The notes: generated by a model from the letters alone, not told the origin. A stretch of 64,000 nt of DNA from Candidatus Pyrohabitans jungbluthii (GCA_002010065.2 MTMD02000006.1:1-64000), one strand, 5' to 3'. Counted from the stretch's first letter, positions 28,553 through 37,391 are shown. Numbers and translations are program-made.

Positions 28553-28864
28553 TTAAGCCTCCATTTCTTCGATTAGCTTCAACACCTTCGCCTTAATCCC
28601 ATCACACACCTTTCTGAACTCCTCTATGCTTTTGCCCTTCGGGTCGGGCAGCGCCCAATCTTCGACCTTCCCGCTGCTTAAGAGAAACGCTGGACAAGAC
28701 TCCCGCGATAAGCAGCCCATGGTTATTATTCGCCTTGCTGCTCACCTTTGCGCCGGCTCTGTGCCAGCGCTTTCCGCTCTGACGTTCTTAGTAAAAGTGT
28801 TGAAAAATCCCTTTGCCATTTACGACCTAGCGGAGTTGCCCACGCATACAAAGAGCACATCCAT
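28553..28864 (-). pseudogene. Broken arsenate reductase / low-molecular-weight phosphatase-like gene
   Basis: A single frame from ATG 28864 to TAA 28553 reads MDVLFVCVGNSARS, then TAA, MAKGFFNTF ... RAESAGTEPAQR, then TGA, then a C-terminal part TMGCLSRESCPAF ... WALPDPKGKS ... EEFRKVCDGIKAKV. These are the start and end of an ArsC-like thioredoxin-coupled arsenate reductase. Two in-frame stops and loss of roughly 40 central residues make it nonfunctional. It begins 1 nt after the DUF89 stop, so it once sat in that operon. Confidence 0.8.
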
Positions 28865-28865
28865 C

Positions 28866-29729
28866 TTACTCAAAATTCCTCACCAGCACAACGCTGCCCC
28901 CCTGAGGCACGCGAAGCTGTTCTGCAACGCTCTTACATTTAGCTTTGAGCAGGAAAACCACCGGTTTTTCTGTGTACTCATCCAACGTTTCAAAGTGCCC
29001 TTGCCCCTTGGCGATTATAAAGTCGGCCTTATCAAACTCTCTCAGAAGCTCTTCTGAGGCTTCTTTAAAATCTACGCCAACCACATCGCTGCCTGAGGTT
29101 ATAACCCTGCACGTGTGCGTAAGCTCAACCTGCTGCGCATCCTCAATGGTGGCGTCGTTGATTATCGGCGCAGACTTCACCACGGCTATGACCTCAAGCC
29201 CATGCCTCTTGAGCTCCTCTATGAGAAGCCTGTCCAGCGCAATCTCGCCGGCATTGTCGAGCAGATAGAGCACGCGTCTGCTGCTCTCAATAAGGCGCCT
29301 AAAGGCTTGGATGTGGTTGATGGCAAGCTTCTCTTCCAGCGCTCTGCTGAGCATTTCTGCACTCGCCTCTGCCCCATAAACACCAAAGTCAAGCAGATTC
29401 CCAGCTAGGGCTACCTTGACAGTAGCTTCGAGCCTGTCTTCAGCACTCTCTATAATCCTCCTTGCCATAGGTATTAGAGCCTGAGCAAGGGCATTGGAGC
29501 GTGCCTTTGCTTCCCGGAATGGGTCTGCGCAGCCTGTCAAGCTCTTTAGCAGTCTGTGAAGCCCAGTACCCAGAAGCGCAGGTATAGCGTTGCCTGTGTA
29601 GTTCTCAGCAAGGAACTCTTCCACCGCCCTCATTATCTCCTCTTCTTTCTCTTTGCTCAGCCTGCATTGCCTTAAAACACGCCTACTCTGCTCTACCAAG
29701 CAAGCGTAGCATGCCTCGCCTACGTGCAT
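28866..29729 (-). CDS. DUF89 family damage-control phosphatase-like protein
   Basis: 287 aa. N-terminal helical part with CYACLVEQSRRVLR, then the catalytic region LYLLDNAGEIALDRLLIEEL, VVKSAPIINDATIEDA and FIIAKGQGHFETL, whose aspartate, asparagine and lysine bind metal and phosphate in the family. DUF89/ARMT1 enzymes remove phosphate from damaged sugar phosphates or cofactors. Ends 1 nt before the DUF1015 gene's stop-side boundary, same direction. Confidence 0.88.
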   Translation of the reverse strand: MHVGEACYACLVEQSRRVLRQCRLSKEKEEEIMRAVEEFLAENYTGNAIPALLGTGLHRLLKSLTGCADPFREAKARSNALAQALIPMARRIIESAEDRLEATVKVALAGNLLDFGVYGAEASAEMLSRALEEKLAINHIQAFRRLIESSRRVLYLLDNAGEIALDRLLIEELKRHGLEVIAVVKSAPIINDATIEDAQQVELTHTCRVITSGSDVVGVDFKEASEELLREFDKADFIIAKGQGHFETLDEYTEKPVVFLLKAKCKSVAEQLRVPQGGSVVLVRNFE

Positions 29730-29730
29730 G

Positions 29731-30984
29731 CTACTCCTCCATATCGTATATCACCAGCCCCGTAAGGAGCTTCGGGTAGAAGTAGGTCGCTTTGCCTGGC
29801 ATTTTTTCTCCGGCAAGAGCAACTTCGCGGATTTCTTCAACGCGCGTAGGGTTCAAAAAGAAGGCGGCCGTAAATTCCCCTCTCGTTACTCCTGCAATCG
29901 CTTCCTCTTCGTCGATGATGTAGGCTATGTTGCCCTCGCTGCTACGGAATCCCAGAATTCTCTCCAGAATGAGGGAATGGAGTACACTCACGCTTAGCCT
30001 GCGGAGCACCTGAGATTTGTGCTGAAGCAATCTATCCATAACCTCATAGTCTCTCAGAACAAGGCCGTAAAATTCGCCGCGGTAAAATCCAAAATTCCTG
30101 CTATTTCTATATAAAAAGCGGAAGAACACCTCCTTATCCTTACCAAAGCTCTGAATATCGAAGTACTCCCTCGCCTTATCCAGAAACTCTTCCATGGAAA
30201 ACTCATGTTTAATCGCACGGTGTGCGGGTAAGATGGTAACTCCCTCATCGTACATATTTGCCAGAAACATCATGGTATAATCAAAGGGCTCCTCGCCGGA
30301 GGTTTTGCCTGTAAGCCGGCGCATCTCATCGCGGTAGGCGAGAGCGGTCTCGTATCTGTGATGCCCATCTGCTATGTAAATCCTCTTTTCAAGAAAAGCC
30401 TGCGTAACAGCTTCTATCACCTTCTCATCGCATATTCGCCAGAGGCGGTGCCTTTTACCGGTGTCGTCGAAAAAGTCCACAAGTGGCTCTTCAAGCGCCT
30501 CTTCAACTATCTTAGTCACCTTCGCTTCCTTATCTTCATAGAGGCCATAAATCTGGCTGAAGTTCGCCTTTGTATGGCGCAGCAGAGCAAGGCGGTCTTC
30601 CTTGGGTGAACTGAGAGTCTCTTCGTGAGGCAGAACCTCCCCCTCGCTATACTCGCTTAACCTGACCAGCGCAATCAACCCTCGTAGAGCCTTTTTCTCC
30701 CCCTTCACCTTATAGTCCTGGCGACAGTAGTACAGTGAGGGCTCTTCGTCCTGGATGAGGATCTCCGATTCCTTCCAGCGCCTGTAAAGCCTCGCAGCCT
30801 CGCGGTATTTCTCCTCGCCCTCGGCTTTGTTGTAATCCAGGCGAATAATGTTGTACTCGTGGGCAGCGTAGTAGCGCTCTCGCTCTTCGTCGCTTATAAC
30901 GTCGTAGGGCGGGGTTACCACCCGTGAGATATCCTCCTTCGCAAGGTTATAGCGCACTCCTCTGAACGGCTTTACCAGTACCAT
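29731..30984 (-). CDS. DUF1015 family protein
   Basis: 417 aa. Typical N-terminal KPFRGVRYN ... VVTPPYDVISDEERERYYA and central IADGHHRYETALAYRDE with FANMYDEGVTILPAHRAI. The family is widespread in bacteria and archaea; no function is firmly proved. Co-directional with DUF89 (1 nt apart), probably one transcript. Confidence 0.9.
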   Translation of the reverse strand: MVLVKPFRGVRYNLAKEDISRVVTPPYDVISDEERERYYAAHEYNIIRLDYNKAEGEEKYREAARLYRRWKESEILIQDEEPSLYYCRQDYKVKGEKKALRGLIALVRLSEYSEGEVLPHEETLSSPKEDRLALLRHTKANFSQIYGLYEDKEAKVTKIVEEALEEPLVDFFDDTGKRHRLWRICDEKVIEAVTQAFLEKRIYIADGHHRYETALAYRDEMRRLTGKTSGEEPFDYTMMFLANMYDEGVTILPAHRAIKHEFSMEEFLDKAREYFDIQSFGKDKEVFFRFLYRNSRNFGFYRGEFYGLVLRDYEVMDRLLQHKSQVLRRLSVSVLHSLILERILGFRSSEGNIAYIIDEEEAIAGVTRGEFTAAFFLNPTRVEEIREVALAGEKMPGKATYFYPKLLTGLVIYDMEE

Positions 30985-31036
30985 GGCTACACCTTTCTGC
31001 CTATTTATCTGCGTAAAATATAAACTTGCCCCTCCT

Positions 31037-31798
31037 TTAAATCAGCGCCTGAAGGTCTGGCAGAAAGGCGGCGCCACCAAAGAGGAAGACAGCTCCAAGC
31101 ACAATGCTGAAGATACCTATTACCAGCGCCACGCCCCTATAAAGCCTCGCCCTATTCGCAGAAGTAGCTATTCCATACGCCCCGAGAACACCCATCGCCG
31201 TATTTGTAATTATTAGTCCGGAAACGAAGAAGAGTATTAAAAGGGCGGCGGTATCCTTACCCGCGGCAGCGCCCGTGCCGAGGGTGAGGGCAAACAGGAT
31301 CACCTGCGTAGGCGTCTCAGCACCTATACCATGGATCATGCCTATAACGTAGGCCGAGGTATTACCGTATCCGCCTTTCCACATGCTGCGCTGCTTCATA
31401 GGTGCATTTCTCAGCTTAGCCATGCTCCAGTCATAAGCCCTGAGCACCGCGTTGGCAAGAATAGCCCATCGCGGCATAATTCGAAACTCTTCCCCTCTAT
31501 GCCTGTGAAAGGAATAGAGAACGTAGAAGCCCAGCAGGAGGAGGGTGATGCCCACCACCTTTTCCATAATGCTGTCTAGGCCCTCTGGAATTGAGAGTCC
31601 GATCATCAGCGCTCCAAGGGCAAGCGCAGCCACAACGCTCGCGTGCCCAACGGCATACAGGAAGCTCAGAAAAATCCCCTTTCGCCTGCTTTGCTGAGTG
31701 CTGGTTATGTCCATAATTGCAGCTATGTGGTCCCAGTCCACGCCATGTTTGATTCCAACCGTAAGAGCGATAAGGGGTAGCAGCATATCACCATTCAT
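31037..31798 (-). CDS. Nickel/cobalt transporter-like membrane protein (NiCoT family)
   Basis: 253 aa with about seven or eight hydrophobic helices. The signature H-x4-D-H motif of NiCoT permeases is present in the first helix (KHGVDWDHIAAI), followed by YAVGHASVVAALALG and GMIHGIGAETPTQV. Likely imports nickel or cobalt, which an organism with Hdr-type and possibly hydrogenase or corrinoid enzymes needs. Divergent from the Na+/H+ antiporter across a 156-nt AT-rich gap. No riboswitch-like structure was recognised. Confidence 0.82.
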   Translation of the reverse strand: MNGDMLLPLIALTVGIKHGVDWDHIAAIMDITSTQQSRRKGIFLSFLYAVGHASVVAALALGALMIGLSIPEGLDSIMEKVVGITLLLLGFYVLYSFHRHRGEEFRIMPRWAILANAVLRAYDWSMAKLRNAPMKQRSMWKGGYGNTSAYVIGMIHGIGAETPTQVILFALTLGTGAAAGKDTAALLILFFVSGLIITNTAMGVLGAYGIATSANRARLYRGVALVIGIFSIVLGAVFLFGGAAFLPDLQALI

Positions 31799-31954
31799 AA
31801 TTAAAACCTCAGTAATACATTTGCCTTAAATTGTATTAATATGTAACATATATAGTTTATCTTTTCATCCTCAGTTAATATTAAACTGTTCATATTTTCA
31901 TAATGATAAGAGAGGGATGAAAAGAATTTTAAGCGAGACAGGAGATGCACATCC

Positions 31955-33505
31955 ATGCAGGAGGTCGCTTTTGAGGTCTCGGAGTTAATTTCACTGCTTC
32001 TCATAGCAAGCGTTGTCGCTGTTGCTGTGAAGTACATTCGCCTACCCTACACAATCGCCCTTGTGCTTGTTGGTTTACTTGTGGGCAGCCTGAGGATATT
32101 TCCTGAAATTCCGCTCAGTGAGGAGATAATCTTCTACCTCGTGCTCCCTCCGCTTCTCTTTGAGGGCGCAGTAAACATGGACCTTGCCCACCTGCGCAGG
32201 AATCTTAAACCAATCGCGGCGCTCGCGGTTGCTGGCGTTGTAATTTCAGTAGCTCTGGTGGGCTACCTTCTTCATCTGCTGCTTGAACTCCCTCTGCCTC
32301 TTGCCCTTCTTTTCGGTGCAATGATTACGCCCACCGACCCTGTGTCTGTGCTCGCCACCTTCAAATCCCTCGGCGTGCCCAAGAGGCTATCTACCATAGT
32401 TGAAGGGGAGAGCATATTCAACGACGGCACGGGCGTGGTTATCTTCGCTATAATTCTTGAAATGCTACGAAGCGGTGAGCTTGAGGTAGCGCAGGGTGTG
32501 GCGAAGTTCCTCTTAGTGTGCGCCGGTGGGGCTGCTGTGGGCTTTCTCTTGGGCTATACAGCCTACAAGGTGCTTGCCTACATCGACGACCACCTCATAG
32601 AGGTCACAATAACGCTTATACTTGCCTTCTCCAGCTTCATCATCGCTGAGCATTTCCACACCTCCGGCGTAATAGCGGTGGTCGCCTCGGGTTTGGTAAT
32701 CGGCAATTATGGCAGGCTCTTTTCCATGTCGCCCTCTACGAGGCTTGCGCTAATAACCTTCTGGGACTTTGCAGTTTTCATTGTAAACTCGCTAATCTTC
32801 CTGCTCATTGGCTTAGACATCCACCCCGAGAAGCTTCTCAGCTACGCGAGAGAGGTAATCATCACCATAGCCGTGGTGCTCGTTGCCAGAGCCTTGGCGG
32901 TGTATCCCCTCCTCAATATCCTTAACTTAAAGCTGAGGTCGAAAATTCCCCTGCTCTGGCAGCACGTTATTTTCTGGGGTGGACTACACGGCACCATACC
33001 TGTAGCTCTGGCTCTGGGTCTGGAGAAGGACTTTCCAATGCGCGAGTTTTTAGCAAGCCTGACCTTTGGGGTGGTGCTCTTCTCCCTTGTGTTTCAGGGT
33101 CTGAGCATCGAATTCTTTGTACGTCGCTCGTCACTGGTGAGAAAGCACGAGAAGCGCCTTGTGTACGAGGAAAAGCTTGCGCGAGCTATTGCAGTTAAGG
33201 CAGCACGCAAAGAGATTGAGAGCATGCTGGAGAAGGGAGAGATTTCACAGAAAATCGCTGAGGAGCTGATTTCTGAGCTCGAGGACGCTTCCAAGAAGCT
33301 TTCGAGGGAGATAGCTGCGCTTGTGGATGAAGATGGGATTATTCAAAAAGAGGAGCGCTTCGCTGCGCTTCGCCGCAGCCTTGAAGCCAAAAAGAGCGCC
33401 GTGCGCGACGCGGTTGTGCGCGGGCTAATAGGCGAGGAAGTTGGGAGGAGGGTTATCGAAGAGATAGATGCAGAGCTTGACCTTCTATACCAGAAGCGCG
33501 GTTAG
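31955..33505 (+). CDS. CPA1-type Na+/H+ antiporter
   Basis: 516 aa. About 12 transmembrane helices to residue 390 with ITPTDPVSVLATFKSLG and the ion-site region EGESIFNDGTGVVIF. The C-terminal 120 residues form a charged cytoplasmic coiled coil, probably regulatory. Exchanges sodium or potassium for protons. Start ATG 31955 lies behind an AGGAGA-type ribosome site. The 3' end overlaps arsR by 4 nt on opposite strands. Confidence 0.92.
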   Translation: MQEVAFEVSELISLLLIASVVAVAVKYIRLPYTIALVLVGLLVGSLRIFPEIPLSEEIIFYLVLPPLLFEGAVNMDLAHLRRNLKPIAALAVAGVVISVALVGYLLHLLLELPLPLALLFGAMITPTDPVSVLATFKSLGVPKRLSTIVEGESIFNDGTGVVIFAIILEMLRSGELEVAQGVAKFLLVCAGGAAVGFLLGYTAYKVLAYIDDHLIEVTITLILAFSSFIIAEHFHTSGVIAVVASGLVIGNYGRLFSMSPSTRLALITFWDFAVFIVNSLIFLLIGLDIHPEKLLSYAREVIITIAVVLVARALAVYPLLNILNLKLRSKIPLLWQHVIFWGGLHGTIPVALALGLEKDFPMREFLASLTFGVVLFSLVFQGLSIEFFVRRSSLVRKHEKRLVYEEKLARAIAVKAARKEIESMLEKGEISQKIAEELISELEDASKKLSREIAALVDEDGIIQKEERFAALRRSLEAKKSAVRDAVVRGLIGEEVGRRVIEEIDAELDLLYQKRG

Positions 33506-33822
33506 GGGCAGACACAGGAGGTTAGCTCTTCTATGGTCTGCGCAAGAAGCTCATCGCCCTCATCGAGGATTTTTGTCACCTTCTTGTTCTTCAGGCTGTA
33601 GTAGATTTCCCTGCCCTCTTTTCTAGTGGCGACAACCCCACACTCCTTAAGCATGCGCAGATGCTGGGAAACTGTGCTCTGCTTCAGTCCCAGCCTTTCC
33701 ATGATGGAGGAGACATTAAGCTCGCCCTCGCGAAGCACCTCAAGAATCCTGAGTCTTGTAGGGTCAGCGAAAACCTTGAATGTTTTGGCTTTGAGCTCAA
33801 GCCAGGTTTCGTTTGCCTGCAT
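33502..33822 (-). CDS. ArsR family metalloregulator-like repressor
   Basis: 106 aa from ATG 33822. A TATA-like TATTTAT lies 27-30 nt upstream, so the mRNA is probably leaderless; the in-frame TTG at 33846 is inside that promoter. Winged helix with RILEVLREGELNVSSI and LKQSTVSQHLRMLKECGVV. The C-terminus ends in CVCP, with another cysteine in KECGV, consistent with metal or thiol sensing. Divergent from the methyltransferase-DsrE-thioredoxin-TusA cluster, its likely target. Confidence 0.87.
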   Translation of the reverse strand: MQANETWLELKAKTFKVFADPTRLRILEVLREGELNVSSIMERLGLKQSTVSQHLRMLKECGVVATRKEGREIYYSLKNKKVTKILDEGDELLAQTIEELTSCVCP

Positions 33823-33886
33823 GGGTAAAAATGGTTCAAAATTCAATAAATACTTTTCCTGTCAGATTATGATATTACGATAAATT

Positions 33887-34540
33887 ATGCACGCTCCTAC
33901 TTACGACGCTTGGTATGCTACCCCCTTCGGGATGTATTCGCTTGAGCAAGAGAAGAGGCTACTCTCAAAGCTTGCCAGCTCGCTCAAGGGAAAGTTAACA
34001 CTTGATGTGGGTTGCGGCACAGGTGTCTTCACATCATGGCTCAGCGTGAAGGGTGCTCACGCTATAGGCATAGACATCTCGCTGGAGATGCTAACCTTTG
34101 CAAAAAGAAAGCATCCTGGAATTGCCTTTATTCTTGCAGATGCTTGTAGTTTGCCCTTCAAGAGCGAGAGCTTTGATTTAGTGATTTCAGTAACCTCCCT
34201 GAACTTCATTGAAAATCCTGAAAAAGCTGCTGGCGAGGCGAAAAGGGTTTTGAAAGAGGAAGGCAAGCTAGTAGTCGGAGTTCTGAATTCTCTCAGCGTT
34301 TACGCCATTTTAAAAAGATTAAGAGGCTGCTTCAGCCGAAGCAGTTACAGAGACGCTCGTTTTTTTACCCCTGGTCAGCTTATGAAGCTCATTGACAGCA
34401 GAGATTACCTGAGTGCAGTTCATGCTCCAGAGTTCCTTCCAGCACCACTGCTGAGGCTCGCTGCTCGGCTTGAACCTATGCTTTCAGTGTTTTTAAAACC
34501 TTTTGGAGCTTTCATCGCATCGGCATGGGAGAAATTCTAG
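33887..34540 (+). CDS. Class I SAM-dependent methyltransferase
   Basis: 217 aa. Motif I LDVGCGTGVFTSWL, motif II GIDISLEML, motif III LVISVTSLNFIEN and motif IV region VLKEEGKLVVGVL: a type 11 methyltransferase. Small-molecule substrate unknown. Divergence from an ArsR regulator makes a metalloid or thiol substrate possible; it lacks the cysteine set of known ArsM proteins. Confidence 0.85.
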   Translation: MHAPTYDAWYATPFGMYSLEQEKRLLSKLASSLKGKLTLDVGCGTGVFTSWLSVKGAHAIGIDISLEMLTFAKRKHPGIAFILADACSLPFKSESFDLVISVTSLNFIENPEKAAGEAKRVLKEEGKLVVGVLNSLSVYAILKRLRGCFSRSSYRDARFFTPGQLMKLIDSRDYLSAVHAPEFLPAPLLRLAARLEPMLSVFLKPFGAFIASAWEKF

Positions 34541-34588
34541 GAAAAGTTTATATATCATCATATCATAATATATTGTAGGGTGAGAATG

Positions 34589-35008
34589 ATGGCTGAAAAG
34601 AAAAAGGTGACTGTGCTGCTTTTCCACGATGAATTGTGCCAGGTTTTCAATGGTCTTATGACTGCGCTGAGCCTGCTACGCTCTGGCGCTGAGGTGACTG
34701 TTTTCTTCGGTTCCCGGGGGATAAATGTGGTGCACAAGGAGAAGATTCGCGAGCTAAAGTGCCTGCCAGACCAGCCAGAGGAGATTCAGAAGGCGGTGAT
34801 GGCAAAGATGGAGGAGCTCGCGCTCCCAACGCCTGAGGACATGCTCACTATGCTGGAGATGGAAGGTGCTCTGCTTCTCGCTTGCCCACTGAACAAAGAC
34901 ATCTTCGAGTTCAAAGACGAAGATTTCATTGAAGGGGTGGGCATTGCCGACCCGGATACCTTCTATACCGACGTGGTGATGGTTAGCGACTTTGTGCTCA
35001 GCTTCTAA
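34589..35008 (+). CDS. DsrE/DsrF-like sulfur-relay family protein
   Basis: 139 aa from the second of two adjacent ATGs (34586/34589), chosen because GGGTGA then has a usable spacing. Rossmann-like DsrE fold: VTVLLFHDELCQVFNGLMTALSLL, VTVFFGSRGINVVHK, a cysteine at ALLLACPLNKD and a C-terminal VVMVSDFVLSF. Such proteins bind persulfide sulfur on a cysteine. Upstream of thioredoxin and TusA genes, consistent with sulfur transfer. Confidence 0.78.
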   Translation: MAEKKKVTVLLFHDELCQVFNGLMTALSLLRSGAEVTVFFGSRGINVVHKEKIRELKCLPDQPEEIQKAVMAKMEELALPTPEDMLTMLEMEGALLLACPLNKDIFEFKDEDFIEGVGIADPDTFYTDVVMVSDFVLSF

Positions 35009-35021
35009 CACGGGAGAAGAA

Positions 35022-35354
35022 ATGACAATCGCGAAGGTGAGCAGCGGGAATTTCGAAGAAGAGGTGCTTGCTTCGGAGCTACCTGTGCTTGTGGACTTCT
35101 ATGCTGAGTGGTGCCCTCCTTGCTTTGTTATTGCCAAGACGCTTGGTGAGCTGGCGGAGGAGTACAGAGGCAGGGTGAAGTTTGTCAAGGTGGACATCGA
35201 TGAGAACGAGAAGCTTGCTGCACGCTACGAGGTGTTTTCGGTGCCCACCCTTGCATTCTTCCACAAAGGTGAGCTTGTAGACGGTGTGGTAGGTGCCATA
35301 CCAAAGGAGGTACTGAAGAAGAAGCTGGATAACCTGCTTGATGGGAGAGGCTGA
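35022..35354 (+). CDS. trx: Thioredoxin
   Basis: 110 aa from ATG 35022 with GGGAG upstream. Active site AEWCPPCFV at about residues 30-38 and the cis-proline loop VFSVPTLAFF. The CPPC active site differs from the common CGPC and should alter redox potential. Follows the DsrE-like gene after 13 nt. Confidence 0.93.
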   Translation: MTIAKVSSGNFEEEVLASELPVLVDFYAEWCPPCFVIAKTLGELAEEYRGRVKFVKVDIDENEKLAARYEVFSVPTLAFFHKGELVDGVVGAIPKEVLKKKLDNLLDGRG

Positions 35355-35418
35355 GAACACGCTTTTGACGAAAGAATTTTCTATGCAGAGGTAGGTATTT
35401 TAAAGGCAGGTGCCACAC

Positions 35419-35664
35419 ATGAAGGAGCTTGACCTCCGCGGAGAACCATGCCCTGTGCCTCTTATTAAGACGCTTAAGGCTTTGGAGAAGCTGGATGAAG
35501 GAGAGATACTCCGCGTGCTTGTAGACATGCCCTGCGCCAGAGAGAACGTGCCAAAGCACATGGCTGAAGAGGGGCATGAGGTTGAGGTCAAAGATGATGA
35601 AAAGGAGATGGAGATTATTATTCGCAAGCGGAATGGGGATAATAATTTGGAAAAAGGCTCCTAA
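35419..35664 (+). CDS. tusA: TusA/SirA family sulfur carrier
   Basis: 81 aa from ATG 35419, with AGGTG six bases upstream. The diagnostic motif LDLRGEPCPVPLIKTLKAL carries the persulfide cysteine at residue 10. TusA proteins relay sulfur between donors and targets such as tRNA thiolation or dissimilatory enzymes. With DsrE and thioredoxin it forms a compact sulfur-relay cluster. The C-terminal tail is charged and longer than usual. Confidence 0.9.
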   Translation: MKELDLRGEPCPVPLIKTLKALEKLDEGEILRVLVDMPCARENVPKHMAEEGHEVEVKDDEKEMEIIIRKRNGDNNLEKGS

Positions 35665-35697
35665 ATTATAATAGAATAAGGAAATTTTGAGGTAGTT

Positions 35698-36183
35698 TCA
35701 TCTGTAAATCTGTCCTTCTGATTCTTCCCTCCCCATTAGCTGTGCAACCCTCCACACTATGTAGAGCTTGCACTTGAATATCTCCCTTAGGGCGTTTATG
35801 AGCGCGCTTCTGTTAACATCTTCCACATAAAGAGCCTTTGTAAATTCCACACCCTTAAGCTCCTGAGCGCTTGGCACCATCCTGAACTCCGCGTCGCGGA
35901 ACAGGAGGTCGAATCTCCACTGCCAGAGAAGTGCATTCTTCTCCGCTTTTGGTAGCGAGTGCAAAGCCTTATAGTGCTCCTCCGCCAGCTGGATACTGCT
36001 CCCCACAATGATGTAGTCCCTATCCTTGGGTTTTATCACTTCACTTATGTACTTCGAACCCCTCGGGAACTGAGCAAGAAAGTGAAACTCAGCCTTCTCA
36101 TTTTCCACCTCATCTTTAAGTATGCCCTCTTTCTCCAGCCAGCCCTTTACCTTTTCTGCCAGTTCATTCTTGTTTTCTCCCAT
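35698..36183 (-). CDS. DUF2299-like conserved archaeal protein
   Basis: 161 aa from ATG 36183, with AAGGTGAT upstream. Alpha-beta protein with KVKGWLEKEGILKDEV at the N-terminus and YIIVGSSIQLAEEHYKAL. DUF2299 proteins are archaeal and uncharacterised. It converges on tusA and is the last clearly host-like gene before the provirus. Confidence 0.75.
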   Translation of the reverse strand: MGENKNELAEKVKGWLEKEGILKDEVENEKAEFHFLAQFPRGSKYISEVIKPKDRDYIIVGSSIQLAEEHYKALHSLPKAEKNALLWQWRFDLLFRDAEFRMVPSAQELKGVEFTKALYVEDVNRSALINALREIFKCKLYIVWRVAQLMGREESEGQIYR

Positions 36184-36192
36184 GATTATCAC

Positions 36193-36465
36193 CTTGGGTA
36201 GAATAGACAGGGAGGGTATTTATACCTTTCATCCACGATGGTTAGTGGGAATCAAAAAAAAAACAAAAATGTTTGCAACAAAAGGCCGAGTTTTAGGAAA
36301 AGAGGGCCACGGCCGAGATTTGGCAGCATGTGCATCGTCAGCGTCCTTTCCAAGAGTGCAAACATTTGCGCAACAGGACACTTCACTTTTTCGCCGCTCT
36401 CGGGTTAGGTCTTTTTGTGTGGAATACTCCATATATCCTACCTTTGGACACTTGGGGGAATCGAG
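36193..36465. other. Host-provirus boundary region, candidate left attachment area
   Basis: 273 bp without a supported gene. It has an A-run at 36255-36263 and an 11-base perfect inverted repeat AAATGTTTGCA (36267-36277) / TGCAAACATTT (36357-36367) that encloses two GGCCGAG copies. A TATA-like CATATATCC (about 36430) stands 28 nt before the first viral gene. No tRNA or tRNA fragment was recognised, so an att site here is inference from the change in gene content. Confidence 0.35.
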
Positions 36466-36822
36466 ATGCTTGCGAAGTTTGTTGATCGGGAAGGACATGA
36501 GCGCTGGGTGGATGTGCGCATCAAAGATTGCGTGGAAGTCAAAGAAGGGCAGCGAAAGGTAGTCTTCATCCACGAGCTGAAGTCTGCCACCGTCGAAGAA
36601 GTCGCAAACCCTGCAAAGCTGGAAGGTTGGCTCAGCATTGCCAAGCTCGAACTTGATGCCACTCTGTCGCGTGAGGGAAAGGCAAACTGGACCAGCATGG
36701 CTTACGAGCTGAAGTGGACGCTCGGGCTGAAAAGCAAAGAAGAGGCTGAGGACATTCTCAGGCAGCTCTGCGAAGTCACCGGGGAGTACATCGTGCGCGA
36801 TGGCTGGATCGTCAGGGTGTGA
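36466..36822 (+). CDS. Hypothetical viral protein
   Basis: 118 aa from ATG 36466 behind GGGGGA. N-terminal beta-rich part (VDREGHERWVDVRI) and C-terminal helix-rich part (LKSKEEAEDILRQLCEVTGEY IVRDGWIVRV) that may be a small winged helix. No family recognised. First plus-strand gene after the presumed left end; its own TATA-like box suggests independent expression. Confidence 0.55.
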   Translation: MLAKFVDREGHERWVDVRIKDCVEVKEGQRKVVFIHELKSATVEEVANPAKLEGWLSIAKLELDATLSREGKANWTSMAYELKWTLGLKSKEEAEDILRQLCEVTGEYIVRDGWIVRV

Positions 36823-36833
36823 GCTTATTTTTT

Positions 36834-37391
36834 CTACCTCCAACTTATTATTACTCCATCGTCTGCGCTATGACCCAACAACTCCCCGTAGCTCTTCAGC
36901 CTCGCCTCAAATGTTACCATGGCACCTTTGGGAATCTCCAGAGCCTTTTCCTTCTGGTCAGATCTAAGTTTAACACTCATATCTGACGTGAAAGTGTCTG
37001 GCTTGCATCTCAATGACATCATTAGAGACTCTGACACATCCACTAGTTCGCAGGTCCACCTGACATACTTCCCTTTATATTTCTCAAATTCTACCTTCTT
37101 CTGGGCATCCGTCAGAGAGCCTTCCATTCCAAAGAGGGAATCAAACTCATAGAAGCTTATATCTATGTACTCTTTTGGAGGAGGCGTTGCTGCAGATCCT
37201 GTTGATGTAGAGCCTTCTTCGCCGCCTCCGAACAATGCTGCTACGAACATCAAGCCAAAGAGCACTATGAAAGCTTTCGTCACAATGTGCCTTCTCCCCC
37301 ACCAGCTGCGGTTATCATGCCCGCAGTGAGGGCACTCTTTGGCTTTTGAAGATATCTCCGCTCCACATTCTTTGCATTTTACCAGCCCCAA
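36834..37391 (-). CDS. Zinc-ribbon membrane protein with extracytoplasmic domain
   Basis: 185 aa. N-terminal zinc ribbon VKCKECGAEI ... KECPHCGHD (residues 4-26), then one transmembrane helix (about 38-56), a low-complexity linker GGGEEGSTSTGSAATPPP, and a beta-rich domain (about 75-185). Zinc-ribbon plus single-helix proteins of this type occur in many prokaryotes and their mobile elements; function unknown. It could be a lysogenic-conversion gene. Convergent with the preceding gene. Confidence 0.65.
   Translation of the reverse strand: MGLVKCKECGAEISSKAKECPHCGHDNRSWWGRRHIVTKAFIVLFGLMFVAALFGGGEEGSTSTGSAATPPPKEYIDISFYEFDSLFGMEGSLTDAQKKVEFEKYKGKYVRWTCELVDVSESLMMSLRCKPDTFTSDMSVKLRSDQKEKALEIPKGAMVTFEARLKSYGELLGHSADDGVIISWR

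Noticed and set aside
36241-36380. Small RNA gene in the boundary region
   Set aside because: The 11-bp inverted repeat is separated by 79 bp with weak internal pairing and no clear promoter or T-run terminator.
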